Positions 1 through 12,335 of a stretch of DNA of 64,000 bases are shown here, in pieces. Source of the stretch: Blakeslea trispora (Eukaryota; Mucoromycota; Mucoromycetes; Mucorales; Choanephoraceae); assembly GCA_025331445.1 (NCBI GenBank), contig JAIWNE010000048.1:1-64000 (forward strand), in the 5' to 3' direction. Both the position numbers and the translations under genes were made by a program. The first letter of the stretch is position 1; every line of letters begins with the position of its first letter. Under the pieces are notes generated by a model. It did no database searches, was not told the origin of the DNA, and was given only the letters and a program-made list of their open reading frames with translations.

Positions 1-3000
1 ACCTCTTAAGAATGTAATGCACAAATAACATCAAAGCTCCAAGTATATTATATCTTTAGCTCAAATGAGTTTTCAGTCTTATATATAATGAACAAGTTGT
101 TCTCATAAAACTTGAAAAAAAAACTTCTTTGTTGGAAGCAATAAAAAAGAAAGAGAGAGAGAGGACTGGTCATTTTTATGTTGATAAAAAAAGTATGGCA
201 ATATTCTTACGATGAACCAACGAGTAGTTTTTCTTTCCTTAATACTCTTACCGTTTTGTATAGCACAAAATACAAGCTGGTGGCTGTAGCCTTTTTCACT
301 GACATTTCTCTCTAAATCAAGCTTTTACTTTAAGCCTATTCTACATGACTTTTTTTTTTCGAATATAGGACTAAATTTTGCAAAGTTACAAATGTCATAA
401 GAGAGAGGGGGCTTTATATTCTGGGCCTTGGCTAAATTTAAGAAGGCCTGGATTCTCTCGAATCTAGCTTTCTCCTTTATAACTTGTTCAGGGAGATGGT
501 CATTCTGCAACTTCCTATTTGTTGTTATCTATAGTTAGCACAAGGTTTTTTATTCCTTTTTTTTCTTTTATGGCGTCAGTAATATGACACATCAATTATA
601 TTTTTTTTTGGCTATCACATAAAGCTTTCCAGTATCAAATTTGCATGGTAATTGAACTCAATAATTTCAATGGCCTTTCACCAGTTGAATTTTCTAAAGA
701 AGTGCTTTCTTTGATCGAATCAAAAATAATACGCGCAGTAGAATTAGTTCCTTTATACAAGAAAAATTAAATTACTAAACCGCAAAATGTCATTTATTCT
801 ACTCGGTTTTCATGTGTCAATTAGAATGAGCATATCACCAATTCTTGTTCTATCTTCTAAACAGCATGTGCTTCTTTGAAATTTGAGGCAATTATACTAC
901 CACTCTGTAGTCTTGTGTTTTCTTTTTTTTTTTATATTTACTTTTTCATCTCTTCTCTTGAGCTTCACAAATGATTCTCTCGAGAAGAAAGAGAACCAAA
1001 TAAAGACTTTCTCATCTCTTCTTTTGCTTGCTTTCTCTCTTTACTACAGTTGGTAACTTCATATAACAACAAATCCCAAACTTTTTTTTTCTTGCTGCCC
1101 AGTATGTGCATGCACTATTTTTCAGATTCTTTTTTTTTTTTGAACAATTGACTCCTTCAGTATACATGCCTCTGTCCTTAACCTTTATATCTTCAATAAA
1201 CAATTAAGCTTGTCTTTAGTCAATACCAGAGCACAAAATATCAATATTTCAATTCTTTTAGTTCGTGGTTCATTGTTACTTTACTCTCTTTCTCTCTACA
1301 GTATAATAATGGCTATATTGCATATTTATCCTTACGGAGAACAAAAACAATTGGATCCGTTAAGACACATTTCAGCAATAGTATATGTTTATAGTGAGCT
1401 CAGTATTTTAACTAGTTACTTCTATCCTTGTCGAGTGTTTGCAAAAGAAAAAAAAAGGGGGGGGAGAGAAACTATCCTGTATGATGCTTTTTTGTTTGTC
1501 ATCTCCATAACATCATCCTGCTTGACTATTAACAGAGACTATTGCTGACCTATTGGCAAGATTGCAAGACATCCGAGACTATGTAGATTCGGTTTATCTC
1601 TGGTTTATAAAGATAGTGTTCTTTGCTTGTATTGTCTTTAATATGACGTCAAGTATCTACTTGGCTTGTGAATTCATACAATTCGCAATGCAAATAAGAT
1701 ACACTACATATGGCTGATATTTCATTAACGCTCCAAAAAGAACACATTCGACTTGTGTTTATGAAATAAATTGATGGTGATCAAATTAGATATAAATGAT
1801 TAAATGAGAGAGAGAAAACAACATGCGGTATGAATGCAGATGTTTATAGTCAAACTGGCTCATAATTTAACAACAAGCTATTAGTGTACTATTTTTCGAA
1901 GCCCTTCTCTAGACAAAGGATTGTTCCGCTTGTTCTATAGGATTAAGGCAAAACACGACTTGCGTGTATGATGAAAATTTAAGAGCAAGTTTCATCCACA
2001 CAAAAAAAAACATACAGTCAATTTTTCTTTATTATTCGCTTTGCATTGAAGTGTGTTAACCATTAGTGTTCAAATGCTATGAAAAAATTTGTGAGTTGTC
2101 ATTGAAAGCAACCAGCCCTTTAACGATATACAGTAGTCGCTTTATTGAGGAACATTCATATTCTAAGAAATGTACTCTTATATTGAGAATACTCTTAGAT
2201 CAAACACTCTTAAATCGAATGACTACTGTGTAAAGGTTCAAGTAGAAACCAAAATCAAAAAAGTGTTTGTCTTTCCAGACAACATTAATAGCTCATAACA
2301 GGCTGATTAAGATTTATCCTAGCTAAAAACAAAAAGAAAGGTGTTTTCAACAAATCGCAATAGGCTCTGGTGTTCTTGACAGCTATCACTTTGTAGGTTT
2401 ATAAGGGTTAACATTTGCTCGTGCAGCCTATTTAGCCATGTACACCTATAGACATTCTTGCTTGTAAAAAAAAAAAAAAAAAAAAGATTTCCTTGATAGT
2501 GTACTTTTTTTTGTTGTACTCTTTTTCATATCGGCTTTAGGAAATAGGTTTGCTTTTGTTTTCTTTTGGGCCTTTCTAGCTCTTCAGTAGCACAAATAGT
2601 ATAACTCTAGACTACTTCTTGAGAATGCCATAGTCTTCTGGTTTCTTTCTTTATATATCAAGCATATCTTTGTCTGTTCTTCTGGCTCGTTTAAAGGTAA
2701 CTTACCAGTTCGGAGATTCTCAAATAATATCATACACTTGGCAATAACATATCCGACCAATAACTATCGGCTGTACCTTTCGTGATATGAGATAGGAAGC
2801 CCTCGTGATCTCTCGTTTTTAATTTGAGCTTTAAATGAGAAACATTTCCACTTTTAAACAAGTGTACTTGACAAAAAAGAAAGCCGTGTTTGGGTTCAAC
2901 TTTTTATAAGGAAAAAAAGGTGGAAAAATATACTTTGAAAACAGTTGATCAAGTATCAGTCCTCTCACAATGTAGCCTTTGCCTTTTGTTACTCAAAACT

Positions 3001-4585
3001 TAAGCTTTTTCGAGATGACAATTTCATGTAAAGCTTTCTTGTAGTTACACAACAAAAAAGGTACAACGGATCTATTAGCGTCTTAATTTTTTTTTTTTTT
3101 TTGCACTTACCCTGATTTGATTTAATATCAAGACAAGGCTGGGACTGATGAAACTTTTTGGAAGGCCCAACTCGTCAACAAACAATTACACGCAATTGAC
3201 TTTTTGTTTTTTGGCTTTCTTGCATTTTGTCAAAGTAAGCCTGTTTGGCTCAAGCACTTGAATTAACTCTAATTGATGATACTCAAAGTTGCTTTGTTGT
3301 TCTTTTTTTTCTTTTGTATACTTATTGGAGTGACTCATAGGCAATAATTGTGTTCAGCATCTAGTTTAGCCATTGAAACACAGCTAAAAAAATGCGGGAC
3401 AGTTTTGTACGACATGATTCATCTCTATTTTGATTAGACATGATTGGTTATGTAGGATCTAGCCAAACATCAATACAACACTATTCTGTGTATAGGCTGG
3501 TTTCTTTCTAGACTTTTGGCTATCATATAGGGTGTATTATTGAGATACTGTTGCATAGAGATTGGTTATGTCTATTAAGAAGAGAGAGAGAGCTAGCTAA
3601 GAGGATTGTAGGCTATGCCAAATTGAGAGAATTTTGTAGGGACCTTAATAATTCTATCATGCATGGATTGACTGTGAAAACCCTCTTCATGAACATCAAA
3701 ATAGTCTCGGTAATCAAACACTTGGAATTGTACTATAATAACAAACAATAGAGCAGATTTAAGCTGTATCTTTACTACCATTAATCAAAAAAAATTTTTT
3801 TTTATCTCGAATTCGAGACACAAAGTAACTTCACCGAGTAAAAAAAAAAAAAAAAATAGATCTTTATTTACAAAAATAGAAATAAAAAAAAAGTGAGAGA
3901 GAAACTACTCAATATTATCTTGTAAAGAATAACATAAAGAAGATCTTTCTCAAAGAGAATAAAATAATAAAATAAAAATAAATTGAAACTTTACCATGAT
4001 TTGTATTACCGACTTGCCCAGTTTTCTAAAAATGTTGCCTATGAGTTGTGTCGACCGTTTATTTCATTTGAGTGTAGTTAGTAACCAATTTCCTGAAGAG
4101 AGAGAGTAGAAGGGCCAATCGGTAATACTGCTATTCTTATTGAACACATCTGTTTAAACTTGCTATCCAGAAACTTATTATAAAGGAACCCAAAGTGAAC
4201 AACTCAACACAACAATCTTATTTGCTTATTTTTTCATTAAAACAAAAAGAATATTATGAAGAATACCAAAAAAAAACCTATAGTTCAAAAACAAAAAAAA
4301 AAGAGTTAGTAAAGCTGTCTTTAAAAGAGAATGAAAGGGGTTAGCGAGAAGACCAATCTTATAGAAAGAGCCATGAAAAAAAAGTAATTTTTTTTCGACA
4401 CTATTAAGACATGGGGTACACGCTTTTGTGAGGGCTTAAGAAGGGGAAAGGAAGAAAGAATCTTCCAGTCACTTCTTTGGTTTTAAGAGTTTATCGTTTC
4501 ATATATCAACACAAAAAATTGATACGGAAATAAATATAAAACAAAATGTGTAGAAAGGTAAATGTGAAAAGCAAAAATGTCCATT
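1..4585. other. AT-rich intergenic region, no gene recognised
   Basis: About 4.6 kb of AT-rich DNA with many A or T runs. The open frames here are short, often start only at TTG, and show no recognisable domain or splice-connected continuation. A 14-bp perfect palindrome (TCTCGAATTCGAGA) sits near 3806-3820 next to an A-run/T-run. A possible small MITE lies at 2131-2228. The last few hundred bases are presumably the 3' UTR and downstream region of the minus-strand bZIP gene. A non-coding RNA cannot be excluded from sequence alone. Confidence 0.6.
2131..2228. repeat. Candidate small TIR element (MITE-like)
   Basis: The 98-bp stretch begins CAGTAGTC and ends with its exact reverse complement GACTACTG. 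The imperfect inverted similarity continues inward. Three copies of ACTCTTA occur inside at 15-17 bp spacing. A TA dinucleotide flanks the left end, but the right end is followed by TG and not TA, so the target-site duplication is not perfect. The terminal CAGTxGT-like start resembles Tc1/mariner-type ends. Confidence 0.35.
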
Positions 4586-5332
4586 CTAGATTGCTGAAGT
4601 GGCGATAGTTGATGTTGCTGGCATTAGAGTTGTATCGTTACCGTTGTACTTGAGTAGTGTTTTGTGTGTATTTGCCAATTGACTTTCTAATTCCAAAACT
4701 CGGACTCTACTTCTCTTTTCTTTTGCTTCAATGGTGGCACGTTCGCTTTCGGCTACTGCAACGTGTAACCTTAATCGTTCATTCTCTGCTTCCAAGTCCA
4801 TCACTCGTTTTTCTAAGGCGTCCATCTTCATTGCTTTACGTTGACGGGATCTTCTGGCGGCATCTGTGTTTCTTTGTCGTTTTAGGGCAATCATGTCTTG
4901 TACTTCATTATGCTGTTCTTCTATCGATTCACTTCTTTGTCGCTTGTTTGTGTTATTACTGGTATGTTGATGATTGCTATTTTGTTGAGATTGTAATGAG
5001 CCAAGAAGTGAAAGTGCTTTGATGAATGGTTGGAGATCAATATTGGATTTAGAAAAGTCTTGAGGCTCAGCCTTGGGTGTTTCAATCGGAGAGAGAGGTT
5101 CATATTTTAGCATTGGTGTAGAAAAGTCAAGAAGAGGGTCCATGCGAGGTGTACATTCGGAGATAGGAGGAGAAGCAAGCATGATTTGAGCCGGTGTAGG
5201 AAGCATCATGGGAGATTGACTAGACTTGTCATTTTCAGTAGGCAAGAGAATACCAGATTGGCGAAGATCGCTCTCCAACCAATCATCCAAAGAGTCAAAG
5301 TTGATAGGCTCGGTATTAGAGAGAGGGTTCAT
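4586..5332 (-). CDS. Gcn4/Cpc1-like bZIP transcription factor
   Basis: Single-exon protein of 248 aa. The C-terminal half holds a classic bZIP. The basic region (about residues 151-170) reads KRQRNTDAARRSRQRK, matching the N-x-x-A-A-R-R-S-R signature of the Gcn4 family. A leucine-zipper/coiled coil follows at about 173-222. The N-terminus has a short acidic motif (SLDDWLESDL) and Ser/Pro-rich segments typical of activation regions. The frame is open further upstream, but that part is a T-rich leader encoding poly-Phe, so the ATG giving MNPLSNTEP is preferred. It is also the start that aligns with the paralogue at 21371. Predicted nuclear DNA-binding dimer. Which pathway it controls (amino-acid starvation in Gcn4) is inference. 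Confidence 0.88.
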   Translation of the reverse strand: MNPLSNTEPINFDSLDDWLESDLRQSGILLPTENDKSSQSPMMLPTPAQIMLASPPISECTPRMDPLLDFSTPMLKYEPLSPIETPKAEPQDFSKSNIDLQPFIKALSLLGSLQSQQNSNHQHTSNNTNKRQRSESIEEQHNEVQDMIALKRQRNTDAARRSRQRKAMKMDALEKRVMDLEAENERLRLHVAVAESERATIEAKEKRSRVRVLELESQLANTHKTLLKYNGNDTTLMPATSTIATSAI

Positions 5333-5570
5333 TTTATATACAAAGAAAAAAAAAAAAGAATAGATGAATATATGTACAGAATAAATAAGATAGAAAAAGA
5401 AAAATAAAATGGTGATCGCCTTTGAATTGTTTATATAGCTCAACGGAGAATCAAAATGAGACTGGCCTGTCCCCATGTCAATTTTTTTTTTTGGATTATC
5501 ATTTGCGTTCGATTTTGATTGGATCAATAGATTACACTTTATTTTAAAAACCGTTCCGAGTTGCCCGTTC

Positions 5571-6539
5571 TTAAATGAACAGGTTGTCCATGTAGTAGTT
5601 TAAAATTCGATGCAGTTTTTGAATGCCGTCTCTAACAAATGGGGAAATATCTGCTGTGATTTGGCTGAGGGGAGGTAAACAGTCTTTGTCTGTAATCATT
5701 AACTCGGTAAAATGATTCATCTTGCAACCCAGGTCTTTTTCCCAAAGCTGACTACCAACATCAGTCTCATAGACGCAGACTTCTACAAGAGTTGAGAGAA
5801 TACGGCTCAATTCACCATTACTAAAATAATGTATAAGTTTCACGATAGAATAGGTTTTTTTTTTGTGTAATTGTAAAGATTTTTTTTTTAGACTTCTTAC
5901 TCTATATACAAATATCTTAATGGATCGTTTAGTTTTTCTTGCTGATTCATGAGATAATCTAACAAATCGACTACGACAATCAAATTTGGCGGTTGACCAT
6001 CTTTCTCCTTTTGTATCCATTGAACTACATGACGTGCCTTTTCATTTGTTTCTTTCATATGTAAGGAGCAGACAACAGCTCTTAATTGGTGTATGTTTTC
6101 TACACAACTGTTATCTAGTATGTTAGACAAACCACCAAAAAAAAATTCTTTTTCAAATACAAATTACCAAACTCGGATGGCATCTAACCAAAGCCGTTCC
6201 TCGGGTGGCATGTTATCAAGTGTTGTTGCTCCTGTTGTATGGATAGACACAATTCTATTTTTAAGCGTGTTTTCAAACACACTGGGTTCTTTTACGAGCA
6301 CAAGCGCCCATGGTCTAGTTACACTTTTGAAACCTTCTCCAAGCTGTTGGTTTTCTTCTGTATTCATGTGGCTATTGTTTTGCTTTAAGGTCTTTATTAT
6401 GATACTGAGAAGCTCTCTGTTGAAAACGATCAATACCAGGGCTTGTGAATTGTTCTGTAGGCATAGCTTACGCAGGGTAATTCGAGCTTTGTTTAAAGCC
6501 AAAAAAATTACTGGTTGTATTAACCATTGAAAGAATTGG
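5571..6539 (-). CDS. Unrecognised protein, 3 visible exons, 5' end unresolved
   Basis: Three exons join in frame: 6539 (or further upstream) to 6168, 6107-5901 and 5820-5571. Introns have GT-AG ends (donors gtaattt and gtaagaa). The 5' part is open back to a possible acceptor at about 6540 with no in-frame ATG, so a short first exon is missing from this model. The protein has a hydrophobic strand-rich pattern (ALVLIVFNREL; NLIVVVDLLDYL) separated by helices, reminiscent of a RecA-like or Rossmann-type fold. The segment around VENIHQLRAVVCSLHM weakly recalls Shu-complex RecA-like subunits, but no Walker A motif is visible. Function unknown. Confidence 0.5.
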
Positions 6540-7875
6540 CTTGACGCGTATACAGATCACAAGCAATACAAAAAAAAATAAAAAAACAAGAAAAATTGTT
6601 TAATGCAAATAAAAACTATCCCAAAATGCCTAGACTCATGAAAAAAAAAATCCCAAGGCTTAAGTGGAGGAGGAAATCCCTTTTTCTCTATTCCCTTCTT
6701 TGGAATCTTTCCAGGGAAAAAAAAGGCTATATACGGTTCAGTAGGGACATTGCGACAAAGAGTAGACAAAATAAACAGAGTAGCAGGTGTGATCAGGCGT
6801 GACAGACAAACAATTGTATTTCAGCAAAATCCAAAGATTTCAACTAAATAAACATATAAAGAAAAGTTTATCAAAAAAGGACAAAACTGTTCACTGTCAA
6901 AACTTTCAATTTGATCTGTAACAAGTGCTAAAGTTAATTGTTTTGTATTTTATGCTACACCAACCATGATTTGATTTTGCTGATTGATTGTTTCGAGAAG
7001 AAAGGAAGATAGGAAAAGCTCTGCTTTAGCTTATTGATATATTGCATTCTCTGCAAGATCGATACAACCCCAAGGAAGACATATATGTAGACTTTTCTTT
7101 TCACCTTTTGAGGCTAGATGCTGCTGAAGATAACAGACAAGTTCAAACAAATAAATTTACAAAAAAGGACTTTGTCATCTTAACACATAATGACAAAGCA
7201 AAAACTAAGGATACGAAACAATCAAATAGCCTTATCCATACATTGTTTCTGTAGCTGCTGGTTATGGAACATAGACTAATCTTTTTTGTATTCATTAAAT
7301 GCAAGGTAGCTTGTATAAATCATAGAGTCAATTCAAACTAAACAGTTCTTGGCAGTGTGATTCCTTCATCTTGACAAAATGTTTGACAAAAGCTTTCAAA
7401 TCAACTTTGTCGAATTCCCGTTGTACCACCATTGTTTAAACAATGTCGTTAGTACAACATGTACATAACATCAAATTGTTATTTACATGAGACATTGACC
7501 AAAAGAGACGGTTGAACTTAAAGTTGTTGGATCCAAATTTTGTATAGTTAGTCGTCATGTTTGGACTTGGAAAGAGAGAAAGAGCATGCTTCTTTTTTAT
7601 AGTCTACCTCACTTTCTTTAAAATAGTATCTTTTTACTTAAAGAGACAAGGTTTATAGACAGCAACTTGTTCTTTTTAACTATTATTTTCCATTTTTATT
7701 CCTAATAAAATTGTCCTACACTCAAACATACATTTTTGTGCTTCCTTTGCTTTACAGCAACTTTGATGAAATATTTCTAAAGTGTGGTAGATTATTTTAT
7801 TAATTATGTATACAAGTAAAATTTACAATAAATAACAATAATAACAAATGAATAAAAGCACATTTTTTCCTTCTT
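6540..7875. other. Intergenic region between two minus-strand genes
   Basis: No convincing gene. It probably contains the missing first exon and promoter of the 5571-6539 gene and the 3' end of the flippase gene. A 16-bp perfect palindrome (CATTGTTTAAACAATG) lies at 7430-7445. Confidence 0.5.
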
Positions 7876-10800
7876 CTATGGTTTGTCTTTTGAAGTATTA
7901 TATGCTGCTTCAGATGCCAAGTCTCTATCAATGTCAACTTCTTCCAAGTCAACATGACGACTCTTCTTGCCTTTTAAAATGACAAGTTCAATTTCTCGAA
8001 TGATATCATTGTCATAGGGATGGTATTGGTGAAGGTAATGCTTTGCGGTTATACGAGGAATGAAGCAAGCAACAATCGTAAGAATTAGGATGAGCCAATA
8101 TGAGCCTGTACCAAACAGACGAACATGGCCAGCAAAAATAAAAGTATTGAACTGTGAATATACACCAACAAATGCATAATAGACAAGGATGGAAAGAGAG
8201 ATAACTAGGGCTTGAATCCAAGTATAGCTGTAGAGCGAAAAGACCACAAACAGGTTAGCAACACAAACGGCAATACTCGATACAATGGTACCAATCTCAT
8301 AGAGACCGTTGGCGTCATATCCATGGGGATCAATGCCACCACCAATCAAGAGCATGTATGGGAAGAAGAAACAGACAGAAGATTGAAAGATGGAATCAAA
8401 GACGGTCAGCCAAAATCTCCAACTCTTGAACTTGTCATTTCTCAAGCCCATTCTGTAGAGCTCAGGATACTTTAGGGATAGTTTGGCGTTCAAGTCTTGA
8501 TCCCAGATACCCAAAAAGATAATAGGTAAAGAAGTGAAGATAAGGTTGTAGAGTGTCACAAGAGCATATTCAAACATCATACTACCATTGAACCTACACA
8601 ATCACTGTCAAACAAACAAATAAAAAAAAAACTCTTTGTAACGGATCAACTTACTGGCAAAAGATTTGGTACCAAAACAACACAAATGTCCAAACGATGT
8701 TCTTGAAAAAGAAGCCCATAATCATCTCTGCAGTACGAATGTAAGACCATCGACCATGCACCAACAAGAGCTTTCTCAAGAATCTGAATTGTGCAATAGC
8801 ATAGTCTGAAGCCATAACAGCCTGTCTGCCTTCTACACCAGATATACCAATACCAACATTGGCTTCCTGAATCATAGAAACATCATTGGCCCCATCGCCA
8901 ATAGCCAAAGTCATGACCTTCAAACCTTTCTTGACCATACGGACCACCTGGGCCTTTTGCTTGGGACTAACACGACAGCAAATCACACTAGCACATTGCA
9001 TACCTATAGCAAGTACTTTGTTTCTTGTAGCGTCCTCTAATGCATACTTGAGAGTAACACCATCAATCACAAGTGCATATTTTCTCTCGTTTTGTTCTGA
9101 TTCAGCTTCTTTGGCCAACTTTTGAAGTGTGTCATCAAGCATCTGTGCAGTCTCTTCACGGTTCGATGAGCGCAAGATAAGGAGTTCCATGTCTGTGGTC
9201 AACAAATTACAAGAGAAACCAATGTTGATAGCTGTCTCTGTCTTATCACCCGTCAAGACCCAAAGTTTGATGCCTGATTTTGAAAGCTCTGCGATTGTTT
9301 CAGGGACACCATCCTGAAGTCGATCCTCAATGGCAGTACCACCCATAAGTAACATGTTCTTTTCGATTTCTTCACTTACGGCATCCACGCGTTCTTCACG
9401 GCTAACAAGACTTGCAGAAGCTTCTTGGAATCGTTTGTTCCATGGCTTGTATTCTTCAGGTGAAATGAAACGGTAAGAAAGACAGAGAGTACGAAGACCT
9501 TCGTTGGCAAACTTTTCCAAGTCTCTTGAAGTGGCCTCTCTTAGCTCCAGCTGCTCTTTCTCCAACTCTTTTTGTGAGCCAAAGTTTTCACAGAGACGTT
9601 CATAGATAATGGAGTCGGCACCCTTACAAAGCAATACGATATGTTCACTATCTGAGGGTTGAATGATGACACTCATACGCTTTCTAGTCGAGTTGAATTC
9701 AAGTACATTGAGAAGTGTAAATGATTTTTCTTCACCTTTGACTTCCACAAATATCTGGTTGCCTTCTCGTCTCAAAAAGGAGAAACCCATGTCTCTGGCG
9801 GTTGCAACCAAGGCAGCTTCATCTGGTGATTGAGCTTTATATTCGATATAGTCTGGGTTGTCTTCATCTGGTCTTTCGGCAATCACAGTATGACAGAGAG
9901 CCAAGGTCTGATAGAAATGAGTAATGGCAGCAGCTTGTTTAGAGTTGTGATCTTTGAGATCGTCAAACAACTTTGGATCAACAAAGGTAGGGTTAGGTCC
10001 AATATGTGTATTCTTGAATAACTCGGCCTGTTTCTCAAACATAGTCTTTTTTAGTTCTTCCATTTCAGAAGCATCTGGCATATCAAAATCAAGGGTCTGA
10101 TTTAGTTCGTTCAAGGTGAGTCGATCATGATTGTCTTCGCTATCGCCATCATCCAGTACGATATTAGATTGACCATAATGATGCCTACTCTGCTGACGCT
10201 TAAGGGCACCCATGGTTGCTTCTGTGGTAGCAACACCATAAGAAACACCGTTAATAGTACATTTTCGGTATTCCATTACATTTTGTGTTAAAGTGCCTGT
10301 TTTGTCGGAAAAAATGTATTCAATTTGGCCTAGATCGTCTGAGATATTCCATGTTTTTGGAATACAAGGGGTGTCTGTCTCTTGATGATACATATCGAGA
10401 TCTGCGAATATGAAATAAGCCTATTATGGAATGATTAAAAAAAAATTATGTCATTTCACAGAAACAAAACTTACAGCTAATGTTTTGACAATTTCAACAG
10501 AAATATAAAGCGAAATCGGTACAATATTTTGATACAGGATAAGTGTAACCCTAAACATTCATATAAATTAACACTTTAAACCAAAAAAATAAATAAATCA
10601 AAGAACGTACCAAAATGTAAGAAATCCTGAATAGTTTGCATTGTTCCCCTCAATACCATAATCAAAGAAGCGTGACGATCCATTGCCAGTAAACTGTACA
10701 CTGTCCAAAATAGAGCTGACAATACATAGGATAGCCAAAATCACGAAATTAGCAACAACCTAAAAATAAATAAATGAATTCAATGCACAAAATATATAGA

Positions 10801-12335
10801 GATTTGAAACCTACATGAGGGTTTGTGGCCTTTGCCATTTTGCTTCTCTTGGAAGGAGTTCTTCCAGAGTTCATCATAATCTTTGTATCATTTCCTGTAT
10901 AGACAACAATGCCAATAGCCCATTCTGTGTTTCTGAGTACACAGCCTCTAAGCAAAATATTACTGTAGGTTACAGCATCAGCCTTCTCGTGTGAGACGCC
11001 TGATCGAACAGTGCCCGATTCGGTCGAGTCGATTTGCCAACGTAAAACAGCGTTGTATTGATAAATGTTGACATGAGGTGGTTCACTTTCGATATAGAAA
11101 CTTGCTTGTTCACATTCATGTTCAGTACGAAGACCTGAGGTGCCTGGTAAACCTTGACGCTGCTTCAAGTTTGTTTCACCATCTAAATTTTGTGTCTCAA
11201 TATAGCATACATTATCGGCTTCTGAGGTTGATAGAATGACTATATCAGCGGGGATATCTTCATCATTTCTAATCTTGACATAATCGCCTACTTGTAGATC
11301 TTTCCATTTGACACTGTCCCATTTGGTCTGGCAATTGGCTGAAGTTTCGCCGGGTGGAGCGTCCATACAACTGGTGGTATGGTGCAATGACGGTCTGCCT
11401 TGTTGCTGGGCTTGAATATCATCTTCATCTTCTTCTTGAATAATTCGGCTATTTCGATTTCTTGAATCTTGTGTTGGATGACGGTAGAGCACGGAATGAG
11501 GAATTGCACCTGGACGATAAGGTTTCTTGACTGGGCTGACGTTGATACTGCTTTTGCTAAAGATGCTTGAGACGCTTGAACGAATTGTGTCAGAACGTTT
11601 ACGGACAGTTGTCATAAGCGTCTTTGCAGGAGGCTGAGGAGGTGTGTAACTAGGCTGCTCTTCTGTCAGGGGTAATCGATCTTCTGAAGCTTTTAGTTCT
11701 TCTTGAGCGCTTTCTGACAAGGTAGGTTTGGCAATAGCCTGTCGGTAACTATGAGCATATTTGTTTTCTGAGCCTGAGAGTACTGAAAAGAAGCCCAAAA
11801 CAACATGTAGAAAATACCAAGGGCCTCGAGTGACCTCTGGTATGTTGACATTTTTCCAGTTTGATAGCTTTAGCACAAGCGAGTTGTTGACTCTATCATC
11901 GCTTTGATTTCTTTTCCAATCCTCAATGGCGTCTTTGATAGCAGTGATGATCAAAATAGCAATCAGTGGTAATGCTGACACAGCAGGCTCGGTTACACCA
12001 AACAATGGGATACATTGCAAGATGACTAAAAACAGGAAATAGAGGTTGGCAACATTTCGAAACTGCTCAAAGAGGTTTTTTGGTATAAAAGAGATGGGTG
12101 TATATTTGGCTGTTCGTACACGGTTGCTAGCAAAGTTGTGATGAATGCGTCCGCCTTTTTCGTCGTATTCACATGCTGGTAGCTCCATATTTACATAGAT
12201 GTTGCGTCTAAGTTGCATATAAGAGGAAGTAGAGTCCATTCTTCTGAGGTCATTGTTGCTTGATCGACTATTGTCTTGTCCATCTCTAGCTTCTTTTTTC
12301 GCTAAAAAGCGATTGAGTCGAGGTGATAACTTCAT
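7876..12335 (-). CDS. P4-type ATPase, Dnf1/Dnf2-like phospholipid flippase
   Basis: Five exons (12335-10815, 10759-10611, 10550-10475, 10420-8655, 8593-7876) close in frame to 1409 aa. Every intron has GT-AG ends. P4-ATPase hallmarks appear in order: first membrane pair (LYFLFLVILQCIPLFG); a long Ser-rich insert before the actuator domain as in Dnf1/2; NLDGETNLK; the M4 motif PISLYIS; the phosphorylation site SDKTGT with Asp near residue 621; the nucleotide-binding and hinge motifs LTGDKTETA and GDGANDVSM; and six C-terminal membrane segments. Role known for the family: moves phospholipids from the outer to the inner leaflet of plasma or trans-Golgi membranes, usually with a Cdc50/Lem3 partner (none in this window). 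An Fpk1-type kinase, the family known to activate Dnf flippases, lies at 58.7 kb. Confidence 0.93.

Noticed and set aside
1210..1548. 112-codon plus-strand open frame in the left intergenic region
   Set aside because: Starts only at TTG, low-complexity hydrophobic composition, no domain or splice continuation.
5333..5527. N-terminal extension of the first bZIP (poly-Phe rich)
   Set aside because: Translation of a T-rich leader; the paralogue aligns from the internal ATG at 5332.
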